Source: Phoronis australis
Lineage: Eukaryota; Phoronida; Phoronidae
NCBI GenBank assembly: GCA_002633005.1
Contig: NMRA01000067.1
Coordinates: forward strand, 92,752-156,751
Direction of reading: 5' to 3'
DNA: 64,000 bases
The notes under the pieces are model-generated. The model did no database searches and was not told the origin of the DNA. It worked only from the letters and a program-made list of their open reading frames with translations. Position 1 is the stretch's first letter. Every line of letters begins with the position of its first letter. Made by a program: the position numbers and the translations under genes. Shown one piece after another: positions 35,501 to 45,118 of the stretch.

Positions 35501-38500
35501 CTGAGAACTGTTGCTGCAGCAGTCCAATTTGAGACACACAGCACCAACGTAACCCTTAATAGAAACTGACAGAAACATCTCTTTTAGCGTGCAAAACAAC
35601 TGATGTGTGAAAAATAAGATGCCAAGTGACCTAAACATCAATGTCACAACCTATCGCAAACGAAGTGAATCAGATGGACCTTCAGTTTTAAAAGGAAACA
35701 AAAAATCCTCAAACCGACACATTAACAATAAGTCCAAAGCGTGCGTTGAGGATAATTTTCATATTTAATGTGAAAATAATGTCACCAAGGAGAGACAGAA
35801 CGTGTCACGAGGTGCCGCAGACTTGTGTTGTGCCGGCAAACTTAATTGAACACCTCAGGTTTTCTAATTTAGCAGGCAACCCGAGTAGCTGGTAGCTGGG
35901 ATGAAGGCAGAAGGCAAGTCAGGATCATCAGACAAAAAGCTCTAGACACTTTAAACTAGCAAACAAAGGTACAACCTCGAGATTGGTGTGATTAAGCAAC
36001 TTTGAAGAGCAAAAAGTGAAACAGAGTTGTAACATCAAAAGGATGATGGGCATGAATTGCAGTCATTCGGTAACGGTTACCATGGAAACACTGTGTCATA
36101 ATGGTTTAGCTGCAAAGATAAAACGATCATGCAAAGAAAACATATAATTGGCTGACGGACTTCCTAATGGACAACAGCGTAAAATGTATTATTACAGATC
36201 ATTTTAAAGAAAGGCCTTTTGCAGTTTCACAGCTTAAATTTCCGCCAAATGAATCACAGAGTTGGATAGTGGATACCATAGAATTCGACTATGACACTTG
36301 TGCAACAATATCATCATTTACTGTGTGCAACTACCTTCTAATACAGCCAGGTGGCAGCAAGTGTCATCATCACCACACAACAAGACAACACTGCGTCACC
36401 TAGTGGCACAATTTTAGTACAGAATGAAATAGCTGAGTAACCATGCAATATGATTCAACCACGCCAACAACAATGGTTCGCAGCCAGAAAAAAAATTAAA
36501 AAACAGAATCAGACATAATAAAATAGATGAGATTCATGGGGCAATGGACACAAAAACATGGCCTATGCAATAAATTTTAAGTCTATTTCACTCAATCATA
36601 CTTCTTCTTCAGCCAGGTAAAAAGGTAGTCTTTCTCAATAAAATGGTCACAAGTCATCTCCTAAATCTAGTCCTCATGTCTTTTAAACCTTGGAAGGACC
36701 CTGGGCATGATACGTTACAAGCAGCAGGAGCTAAAATTTCCCAAATCCTGTCTACTCTCTACAAGGCCAATCTTAGATTAGACGATATCCCAGAAACCCA
36801 GACCAAAGCAAGGGTAGATTTTATACCTAAGCCTGGCAAAGATTCTTACTTCTAAACTGATTCCTTTGAATCAATAACTGTAACTTCCTTGTTCTTAAAA
36901 GGACTTGAGAAATCGGTTCTGTGGCAGTTTGATAGCCAAGATGTTATGTGCAAACTCTCGAGGAATGCTTAAAGACCAAGTTACTCTACAGAGACAGCTC
37001 TTCACCAAATTGCTAGACTGCTTGAACAGCTTGTGTGCGACAAAATCTTCACTCTAGGTACTTTCACTGACATTGTTGGTACCTTCAGCTACACCAAACA
37101 TGATGGAATCCATGCACCCCAGAATGCACCGGGACACCTGCTTATTTTCCTTTAAGGCCTTCTACAGTACATTACCCTAAGCCCCCTGCACTGATCACTC
37201 ATTACCCTGGTGAAGATAATATTATCTTTAATTTCTCTAAGCCATAGTGTACTCACTGTTGCCGCTGACTTTCACGGAGTATCTGGGGTAGTTAGGAAGG
37301 CTATAGTCAGTCCCCAGGGCAAAGCCATCCTTGGACCACTGGAATGCCCCTTCCTGGTCCTGTACCTGACACTCCAAGATCACCTCTTGTCCAATGACGA
37401 CAGAGGTGTCAGACGGATGCTTCACAATCTTCTGTTGTGCCTTGTCTTGACACACAACTGGAAGAAAAATAAGATCTAAAGCTTAAGCAGTCACGCAACT
37501 AAAACGCAGGTGATACACTTAGTGACAGACGCAACCGATAAACTTGGGTTATCACACATATGTATAGTATAAATTCAGAAAAAAGCGTCACTGATGTATA
37601 TGAAAATGGTCCAGAAATATTTATCAGGGGCTTTACTAGATAACATGAAATATTGGAATTTTCTTAATTTCAATCAATACCGCTGATAATCCAATCTCTA
37701 CAATGGAGTAGAAATCATATCTGTTACAAACTAGCAGACTGTTGTAGTTATATTGTTAGCTTTACTGATTTTGGGAAGAACTGGTCCTTCAGTAAAGGGA
37801 ATTTCACAGCAGTTATTTACTTTGCATTAAAATTCCATTAAGTTGGTTAGGTAATAAAACAACTAGGAAACAGCTTTCATTACAAGCTGGACCCCACGAT
37901 GCCTTTAGGATTGTTTACATCTGTTATTTCTACATCCCTTGACTAACTGTTCTTTGAAATTAGTAACAAGGACCTGGTAATAATTAGCCAGCTCTGATCG
38001 GCTATCAGGTTTTGACATAGCCAATTACTAAGCTGGGCTAAAACAACAAACACCATACCTAGTTTTCATTTTCAATATTTTCACGCCAATCTTGAGCCCA
38101 ACCGTAATTTGTGTCAATTGAATTAAGGACAACAGCAACGTAGCAGAAAACAGCCCGAGGTGAGATGACGACGACGACGAGAAGAGACCGAGATTGGGTG
38201 ACTGAGGTTAAGCTAGCTTTTGATGACTAAAACATTGATTCATTTTACAAGATTGCAAAGAAAAATTGGACTAGACACTGCAATTTTGTTTTAATTTTCA
38301 CCTTGAGTGTGATTTTAAAATTAAGAAGAAGTGAATACTTTGACAACTGCAAGAAACAGATCTGAGACAGAGGCTCTCTTTTTCACGTACACAAGTAGTA
38401 GGCTTAAACAACTATTTTAATCCAATATTGAAAGACATTTGGCAGACACCGTGTTTAATCTGTATAAGGGGTAACTGGTTACAAAAGCACTACAACAGCT

Positions 38501-41500
38501 CAGGCAGTAATTAGCCAGGACCCCTGTTGTTACCCAATCAACATTCAGGTTAATTCAAATGGCGGAAAATCTAGTAAAAAAAATTGTGGGGTTGACAAGA
38601 AAAAACAGGTGCTTTAACGGGTGACTGTGGAGCCAGACAGCTCGGGTGTCGCCGGACTCCAAGGGTCTTGGGCAGGCTGCTAATTACTACTGAGTTAACG
38701 AGTAAACGAGAGGTGAGTATGATGGCAGCTAGCTTGAGTTTCAGTGGTCAGCAATTCTGTGACATTCCTGGACGCTAGTTTAAGCAAGTCAAGTTCGCAT
38801 TTCTCAATTCAGGAATTTTAGGTTTATACTTAAATTCCATTTCTGACATTTTACTGTAGTATCCTTGTGCGAACTCCTTGTCAAGACAGATCCCTGCTCC
38901 TTTTAGGTGCGGGCGTTGGAGATGTGTTTTTGCATCAAACTTGTTGCCAAATTCACAATTTCTAGAAGCAGCTGAACTAAAGCCGATCATCAGAACAAAA
39001 ATTGTGATGAAAATTTACTATGTTGGAGAGTTAGCATTCATTCCTTTAAACCAAACTTTCACTTGTATAAGCCAAGAGCAGAGATTGATTTGGTGGCACC
39101 AACATAATGTCAAAAGAACCAGAATGTCTCACTGTGTTCAACATCACCACCCTCATCTCCCCGAAATATAATTTTAGTCTACTTGTTGGTCACAACCTAT
39201 ACTGTGTCCTTAGCTCATCACCAGTTTAACTGATTTGCAGGGTGTTGAAAAAATAAACTGATGAAAAAATAAACAGAACATGACTTGAAACACATTAGTT
39301 AACAAAAATGACATCCACGGTCTTTGAAAGTGACACCACATGCCGTGGAGAGATAAGGAGAAACAATCTTTGTTGCAGAAAGTCAATTGAGAAACAAAAC
39401 TGTTTCCTGACTTTAGAACTTTGCTAATGGTGTAGAACTACACAGAAGATCAGAGGAGTGATAGGAAGACATTTATTGTGGTAAACAGGCAGGCACACAT
39501 CTGTGGGGTACACACCAGCACAGTACACACATCTGTGGGAGTGGGGTACAAACGAGCATGGTACACACCACAAGAGACGCCTGTTCATGACAAGATGGTG
39601 GTGTGGGAAACAAAAGCCAAGGAGGTAAAATCTCGCCAATTTCTCGTACAAAAATAACTGCCAAAATTACCCATTTTCCTTTTTCAAGGTCTTCCAAAAT
39701 TGTTCTGAATGCCCAATTTTATTTCGAAAATAATTGCTGATAGCTGTGGCACAGAGCTCGAACATGATAAAGCATTAATTTGATGCAACATAAATTTAAT
39801 GAGAAAGTGAGTAATTGAAATTTCACTCATCAACCATATTGTGTCCTTAATTGGTAGAATGTTACGGTATTGTTCGAGAGATTAAGGTGATAATTTGTCT
39901 CGAGGGATTCACCGGCAGCTAAATGAATGTTACAACGAAATGTTCACTTTCACTCATCAGCATTGTTATCTTAAATAATTTATTCTCGTTATTGAATGGC
40001 TAAATTGAGTGCCTGATATTCCTACAGTATATGAGAACACAACTCTCTGTCTAAATCTGTGCTTGTGTTCACTGCGTGATAACCAACCACCAGGAGGCAC
40101 ACCGTGTAAACTTCTACATTTATTTGCCAAATATTTTAACTTTTTTTGGATGGTTTTTGGTTGAGGCTCAGACCTAACTAATTGAAATTCGAAATTTTAA
40201 CCCATAAATATGTAGTTAACAACTCAACTTTTAAGTTGCTAAGTGCCAAGTGCGAATGAACTTGTATTTACGGTACAAACTGCAAGAGAACTTCTGACCT
40301 CACTAGAAACAGCTCCATAAATAAGGAATTGACGATGAGCAGTGCGAATCAGTTTCAAAATTATGTTTAGCAAACTGTTTTCTAGATTTTGTGAATCGCT
40401 TGACATTGTAAATAAAAATTACATGTAAAAGAAACACTGGAAGTCACACAGCAAAATAGAAAACAAGTCAAGTGTAATAAAGACATTGAAGCCCTAAGAA
40501 AAATACCTCAGCTCTTAACATTAAAAAAACCCAAAAATGAAAACATTGGTCTGAAAAGCTTCCGCTACACGATCATATGTTCAAAACCAGATGAAGGAGT
40601 CCGACTATAGACAAAAAATGTGTTTACAATATCTAATTATGACACAAAGTCTGCAACGATACGAAGAACAAATTAAAGGACCAAATGTTATCATGACAAA
40701 GAGCAAGAGGAAATATGACAAGTTATGTATTACGATGGCGGACACGCACACTCTCAGCCACATACTAAAGGGAGGTATACCTACTGGGTAGCTGGTGTTT
40801 AGCAATTTTTAGCTGGGTGGTTTTTGAATTGTTTTGACTAGTGCCTGTGATAGGGTTGGATTGTCAATAGATGTTGGACCTTCTAAATGTCAAAACAAGC
40901 ATCAACTACTCTAAGGTGGTTGTACTTCGAAACACAAACAAGGGTGGTTGGCGGCTATTGCACAAAGAAACACATGCGCATGGTCCTGCTATGGTCTAGG
41001 CCACCAGCTGAAGTCAACCCATGTATACATTAACTCAATATTTAACTAAGAGCCTTGTACCAACACAGAGGTATCTAAATTGCAGTATTCATTGTGTACA
41101 AGTCTGAATGGTCAAGGTGTACAAAACAAGATGGTGATTCTCACACAAACTGCAGCCATCAAATTTGAATAAGGTGTGAAAGTAAACACCCTTTCACTGC
41201 CATGCTGGGGTGACAGTTTCCACCATGTAAATGGTGTTAGTTAAGGCACCTAACCTACACCGCCGCCCCTATGAACAGTGATGCTCAAATATTGGCTACC
41301 TGGCTTGAACACACACAGGTAGTAATCAAGTAATCAACCGATGTACAACACCTGACAGTGATGACATCTGAACACAGTGACTCATTGTCTACAGCACAGC
41401 ATGGTTAGATAGGCAATGACGTTATGATCATTACAAACAAAATACAAGCTTCGACAACTGAAAATAAAAAATGCAACGCTGCCCGTAAAAGCAAGGCACA

Positions 41501-41999
41501 CAAGCCAAATGCGTGTTTTTTAAACATTTTTACAATAACCAACGAAACTGAAATGAAAACCATATTTTAGATGACAGATAATAAGCTGTCCGCTATATTC
41601 TAGCATTGAATACTTTATCACTGCCAGAAACAATGTTCATGAAAGAAAATTTACAGGGAAAATCCCTTTGAGTTGGTTTCAGATATTCGACAGAAAACAA
41701 TGACATGTTCACAGTTTTTGTTTAGTTTGGACATTTTCCTTGTGTAAGTCTTTCCATAATTTACTAAACCAAACCAAGAACCCACAGATTTTAAAGACCA
41801 GTTTCAATAGAACTAACTGACCACACGTAAAGACCAATCATTTAATTTATGAGTCTGAAATTACCCAACTTAAACCATATCCAAGATTAGTTTACTGTGT
41901 TGAGAGTACCACAGTGCACTCACCTGATCTAAAGAGAATACTGTACAGTAGCAGTAGAACCTGGACCCCCAGGTACACCTGCCTTCTGCCCTCCATCAT
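23289..41999 (-). CDS. kirrel: Kirrel/Neph/Roughest-type Ig cell-adhesion receptor (12 exons)
   Basis: Predicted 730-aa type I membrane protein (human KIRREL1 is 757 aa). Coding segments, 5' to 3': 41999-41924, 37457-37257, 29953-29834, 29293-28982, 28518-28410, 27199-27048, 26699-26412, 26005-25709, 25179-25066, 24714-24557, 24034-23931, 23550-23289; phases all agree. Signal peptide about 1-26, five Ig domains (Cys pairs C55/C111, C159 with the VKC cysteine, C261/C305, C358/C400, C442/C500), one membrane span about 524-546, then a tail with many Tyr (KMEYIGREG, YDELKYP, GYGP repeats) and C-terminal STNV, a class I PDZ ligand like the vertebrate THV. Ig1 (PRYSV, QWSKDGFALG) and Ig4-5 read closely like Neph1. 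This family makes homo- and heterophilic contacts with nephrin-type partners in filtration, synapse and muscle-fusion junctions. An in-frame TAG lies 30 bases upstream of the ATG. Confidence 0.95.
23931..24034 (-). CDS. kirrel: Kirrel exon 11 (cytoplasmic, Tyr/Pro/Gly-rich)
   Basis: SPNGYGSPPADYPDG to YRNGGPPQN-G; acceptor TTTTTTTAAG, donor GG|GTAAAG. Low-complexity Tyr, Pro and Gly. Confidence 0.88.
24557..24714 (-). CDS. kirrel: Kirrel exon 10 (cytoplasmic, Tyr motifs)
   Basis: GDSDTSSDIDKKRENG, KMEYIGREGPLEPW and HYTAEYDELKYPDHR: acidic/serine-rich, then several tyrosines in contexts suitable for SH2 docking. In vertebrate Neph1 cytoplasmic tyrosines recruit Grb2 after Fyn phosphorylation; correspondence of individual sites is inference. 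Confidence 0.93.
24981..25040. repeat. 30-bp tandem duplication in Kirrel intron 9
   Basis: Two adjacent copies of a 30-bp unit (CAATAAATGGACGAAGCCTG plus CACCCTTCAA), about 25 bp from the donor of exon 9. Confidence 0.9.
25066..25179 (-). CDS. kirrel: Kirrel exon 9 (transmembrane segment)
   Basis: DAVPMAY followed by a glycine-rich hydrophobic stretch (VIGGVCGGVVLMVVIAIGIF) and a basic stop-transfer CYHKRKVKEG. Phase 1-1. Confidence 0.95.
25709..26005 (-). CDS. kirrel: Kirrel exon 8 (Ig5)
   Basis: A whole Ig domain, phase 1-1: GPPKISGDLQ, VCTALSMPRPDRMVWFRDG, RYNCTVVNTYGMDSALLELV. C442 and C500 are the disulfide pair and W455 the core Trp. Confidence 0.96.
26412..26699 (-). CDS. kirrel: Kirrel exon 7 (Ig4)
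   Basis: A whole Ig domain, phase 1-1: FGPKFQES, RCDVSGNPKPFIIWTKKDS, DDIGTYECTA, ending LFLK-G. Neph1 has LTWTKKDSN and AGTYTCRA at the same places. Confidence 0.96.
27048..27199 (-). CDS. kirrel: Kirrel exon 6 (second half of Ig3)
   Basis: Encodes WYRGDNIIPGEEN and ISCEASNKVGPS to VRME, supplying Cys305. CEASNKVG matches the Neph1 CEVHNKVG block. Confidence 0.93.
27753..27874. repeat. ~40-bp tandem repeat, three copies
   Basis: Units begin AAAGGTG(A/G)CATGGGGG and end GGATCCAC, at 27753, 27794 and 27833, within Kirrel intron 6. Confidence 0.85.
28410..28518 (-). CDS. kirrel: Kirrel exon 5 (first half of Ig3)
   Basis: Encodes YAPEVSMVVDPISG to NPTAVTWK with Cys261 and Trp272; the donor AA|GTAAGT splits a Lys codon. 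Confidence 0.92.
28603..28658 (+). repeat. 56-bp stem-loop element, copy P2
   Basis: Perfect 17-bp stem ATTTTGAGAACCAGTTT with its reverse complement and the loop core CCCGTTATTCCGTGGAG, in Kirrel intron 4. The right flank reads GTTATATCCGACCATTAC. Confidence 0.93.
28982..29293 (-). CDS. kirrel: Kirrel exon 4 (Ig2)
   Basis: A whole Ig domain, phase 1-1, from VPPDHPTLVLENG to SFVLNVL. Cysteines in YNLSC and TVKC are present. The usual core Trp of strand C appears as Phe (PDFTFLLDG) where Neph1 has IIWFRDG. Confidence 0.93.
29834..29953 (-). CDS. kirrel: Kirrel exon 3 (second half of Ig1)
   Basis: Encodes YNLFISNVTLEDDGLWDCQ to KATLTVL, supplying the second Ig1 cysteine (C111). A 7.3 kb intron separates it from exon 2. 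Confidence 0.93.
35220..35420 (+). repeat. Dispersed ~200-bp AT-rich repeat, copy 3
   Basis: AAAAATAATTGTCAAAATTG, CAGAGGCTTCTAACAG, TTTGTGAACGCCCAGAAT, CTGTCCTACATTGG in family order. Confidence 0.6.
36610..37150 (+). pseudogene. LINE reverse-transcriptase remnant
   Basis: One reading frame, opposite to the host gene, gives recognisable non-LTR reverse transcriptase: KPWKDPGHDTL, ARVDFIPKPGKDSYF, LFLKGLEKSVLWQ, STETALHQIARLLEQ, TLGTFTDIVGTFSYT. Jockey/CR1-type LINE proteins have FIPKPGK, an STETAL-like block and FLDIxGAF in this order. The frame is interrupted by stops at 36853 and near 36970 and ends at a third stop near 37155; the endonuclease and the 3' RT motifs are missing. A dead 5'- and 3'-truncated fragment. 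Confidence 0.85.
37257..37457 (-). CDS. kirrel: Kirrel exon 2 (first half of Ig1)
   Basis: Encodes VVCQDKAQQKIVKHPSD, ILECQVQDQEGAFQWSKDG and YPRYSVKVSGN: Cys55 and Trp66 of Ig1. Neph1 has VQWTKDGLALG and WPRYRV at the same places. Phase 1 at both ends. Confidence 0.95.
37458..41923 (-). other. Kirrel intron 1 of the coding region (4.5 kb)
   Basis: AT-rich sequence with a dispersed-repeat copy at about 39640-39860 and weak CACATCTGTGGG-type repeats near 39490-39560. No coding exon recognised. Confidence 0.75.
39640..39860 (+). repeat. Dispersed ~200-bp AT-rich repeat, copy 4
   Basis: AAAAATAACTGCCAAAATTA, TTCTGAATGCCCAATTTT, GCTGATAGCTGTGG, then CCATATTGTGTCCTTAATTG. Confidence 0.65.
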
Positions 42000-42045
42000 C
42001 ACAGGCCCTTGTTGCCCAGGTGTCAACTAGCTCAGGTATGCCTCA
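41924..42045 (-). CDS. kirrel: Kirrel exon 1 (5' UTR part, start codon, signal peptide)
   Basis: Acceptor TTTCTTTGCAG precedes 42045, so an upstream non-coding exon must exist. ATG at 41999 opens MMEGRRQVYLGVQVLLLL, a basic n-region plus hydrophobic core. The donor G|GTGAGT leaves phase 1. An in-frame TAG lies in the 46-base leader. Confidence 0.9.
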
Positions 42046-42939
42046 CTGCAAAGAAACACAATCAATGACTGTCAATATTGTGAGGTGGAATATAACGCTC
42101 CATCAATCGAGCAATTAATAAAAAACGTCCGAATCAATGTACACAACAATTATACCATGTTTACGGGTGACAAACACCCAACACAAGTCATGCTATTTAT
42201 TACGCAGTCACATCAGACAGGGGTCCAGAATGGGGTCCATTTACTTTCCACTCACATCATACATGTGCCTGTAGTTAACCACATGGAAATGAGCTAGTAC
42301 ACTGATGCTAAACAACATGTTTTTAATTATTCAGTGAACTGCATCAAATCAATCAGTCAATGCAACAATCTCTAAATCTTCGAAATATACATCAAATATT
42401 ATAATTCAATAATATTTGCCAAAGGTATACTACACAGCCTCAAGAAGGAATATTTTGATTCATTCACCATGACGATTTAAATCAAAACTTTTCGATGCAA
42501 CTTCCAGTACCCAGACACTTTACCGACTGTAATTCAATTAAATTTAAAATTACAAAAATTTCAGATTCCAACCATAAAGAAGGTTCCCACATCCTACAAG
42601 CCAGGACAGCTCAACACAAGTATTCAGTTTTACACCATTTCAATAGAATACAAACTCAGATTCATCATAGTGCCCGCAGCACCATCAGCCATCGCATATT
42701 CATGGCAACAAGGTCTAAATTTACCTGCATTTTATTAAACCCGGCTAGCTAAAGAAACACAAGTAGTAACTGTCCTACACACAACATGCAAATGTAGTCA
42801 TCGTAATATCATAGTCACCAGACTCTGGCTGCATGGAACAGTTTCGGTAAAGGTCTAAGCCATGTCCCCTAACTTTTACTACATTTGTGGACTTGTGAAA
42901 ACACTGGCTAGTCTTTCTTATGTTGTTTTATTTTCACTA

Positions 42940-43169
42940 CAAAGTCTAGTTTAGTGATACATATTGAAAGTAAACTCTACGTTGAAATCGATTAATATTA
43001 CTGAAAATCAATATTCTTTCACACAAAGCCTCTAACTTAAGGACTAAGTCCCTATTTATATTAAATGAAATAAGTTCTCAGCTTTCAATAAATTATTCGA
43101 AGGTAGCTTCAAGTCAAAGTCTAGTTTAGGCTTCGAAACATACTGAAAGTAAACTCTACGTTGAAATAG
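42940..43169. repeat. Pair of ~54-bp direct repeats
   Basis: AAAGTCTAGTTTAG ... GAAAGTAAACTCTACGTTG occurs at about 42940-42993 and 43116-43169, 176 bp apart. Confidence 0.85.
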
Positions 43170-43889
43170 GAGTTCGTAACAAAGATAAAACATTAGAAAA
43201 ACATGGCAGTTGTGAGTTCAAAGACAAACACGCGGAAGACTTAGGGATCTCTGTTTGGGACTGTTACATGTGCACCTGAGCTTACTGCTGACCAAAACAT
43301 GCAGTGTTCACAACAAACAGAATTATTAATGCATGAAGGATGCTCTGTTTGATGTGACATTCGTCCATGAATATCACTTTAAGGCCAACCATATTAGCAC
43401 TTGGTGACCCCTAACGACGTTTCTTGCTAAGCACATCTGGAGTATTATAATGCATACAACAGCTAATGAGTCTACTTCTATGGGAAACGTGAAACAATAG
43501 TGTAATTAGTAATGAAGGGGTCTGACTGTGCAGGTGATATATGACTATTCTGCTGGCTAGGTTTGTGCTATAAAATGCAGACAATGGTTCTTGTAGCAGC
43601 CGAGGCATGGAGAAATCCACATAAAATAACACAAGGTTCTACAGACACTTCAATAAACCTGGAATCACCATAGTAACCATATGCAGTAACACCGATTACA
43701 AAGGAGAATGGATTGCTTTTTTATCACAAAAAGTTGCGTAGAAATAAGTGACAACAGATGTCTCACCAGGAGATTTCTGCAGCACAACTGTATAAAGTCT
43801 CCTAGTTTACCAATACCATACGATGACGGAAGGAGTTATTAAGGGATTACGCACATGCTGACAAAATGATAAACCAATAGGACAATCTC

Positions 43890-44110
43890 CACCAATTTCG
43901 CACAAAAATAATTGCCAAAAATGTCATTTTCCCTTTTCAAAGGCTGATAACCTTCTTACAAATAATGGAAAGTTTAGCGACTGTTGATTTACGACATCCA
44001 TGCACCATCATCCATGCTTGTAAATAAGACTCCAATGTTTTTAATCTTCTGTGGAGAAATTTAACAAAATAGGATTTCACTTGTCAGCTATGTTGTGTGC
44101 TAAAAAAGTG
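43890..44110 (+). repeat. Dispersed ~200-bp AT-rich repeat, copy 5
   Basis: AAAAATAATTGCCAAAAATG, CTTTTCAAAGGCTGATAACC and GATTTCACTTGTCAGC. Partial relatives also occur at 17640-17860 and 61240-61330. Confidence 0.6.
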
Positions 44111-44677
44111 AAAACTACAGCAGCATGCCTCAAATGATACATGAATAATATGTCTCAGATGAAGGTGAGTTGAAAGCTACTATTTATGATCCCTGTTGAA
44201 TGGCAACTTGTATTAGATTTAAAGCCTCCACAATACACTTGAGGTTATGAACAGACCACCTGCCAACTTAGGAACCAAAGGAGTGTCAATTGAAACTGAG
44301 AAGCTAGCTGAACCTTTCAGACCAGCTTCGGTAGTCAATGGACACCAAAATTTATCTCAGTTTGATGTGAGGGTCATCAAATGTATCGTAAGGTGGGTAC
44401 CCGAAAACCTTATGCAGTCATTTTTCTTAATTTTAAGTATGATAAAAATGTTAAGATAATAAATGAAATGAAGTGCTCTTAGTGATAGAAAGGTAAATAT
44501 TTGAGAAAAAATATTATGAATTATCATTATATGATTTCCACAGATTATTAAGTTATAACCTCATATTTCAGAGTAAATAATTCTCCATATTGACCGCTAA
44601 TACCTTGCTATAGTAACGAGATTTCAATTCCGTTTAAAAACATTTTTGTGAAACAATGCACGTTGTGATTCAATTAC

Positions 44678-44745
44678 CAGATCTTTGCATCAAGCTACCA
44701 CTTTACTACTGCACCACTAGTAATCACTGAACATTTGTAGAAACC
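44678..44745 (-). repeat. Possible tRNA-derived SINE fragment
   Basis: On the - strand: AGTGGTGCAGTAGTAAAGTG, GGTAGCTTGATGC, AAAGATCTGGTAATTGAATC. The order resembles a degraded tRNA-like SINE head with a poor B box. Confidence 0.35.
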
Positions 44746-45062
44746 TGCAAACCTGCATCAAGGCATCGCAGGTCCCATCAGAGGTTTTCAAAGGTTAAAA
44801 TTCACCGACCTTCAATACAGGTCATTTGCTCGAGCTTTAGTGTGTGTGCACACTGAGCGTGCTGACACGCAGCTTGAGATCGCATCAATATAACCAGTGA
44901 CAATTGTAGATTGATTTACAGTAAAAATGACTTTTTTATGACCCCAGAACATGACATCTTTCCCAAAATACAATTGCTCCTTCGTCCATTACTAGTATCT
45001 ACTGGAAGTTTTTTTCAAAATCTTTCCACATTTTGGGCAATAGTTGAATAAAATGCACCTGC

Positions 45063-45118
45063 ATTTTGAGAACCAGTTTTTTCCTCTGAATAACCAGCAT
45101 AAAACTGGTTGTCAAAAT
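45063..45118 (-). repeat. 56-bp stem-loop element, copy P4 (inverted)
   Basis: 17-bp stem with one mismatch; the loop, read on the - strand, contains GGTTATTCAGAGGA and agrees with the other copies at 17 of 22 positions, so this copy lies in the opposite orientation. Confidence 0.88.

Larger units (their letters stand above)
29954..37256 (-). other. Kirrel intron 2 (7.3 kb)
   Basis: Contains the LINE remnant 36610-37150, a dispersed-repeat copy (35220-35420) and a two-copy ~90-bp direct repeat (32695-32865). No coding exon recognised. Confidence 0.8.
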
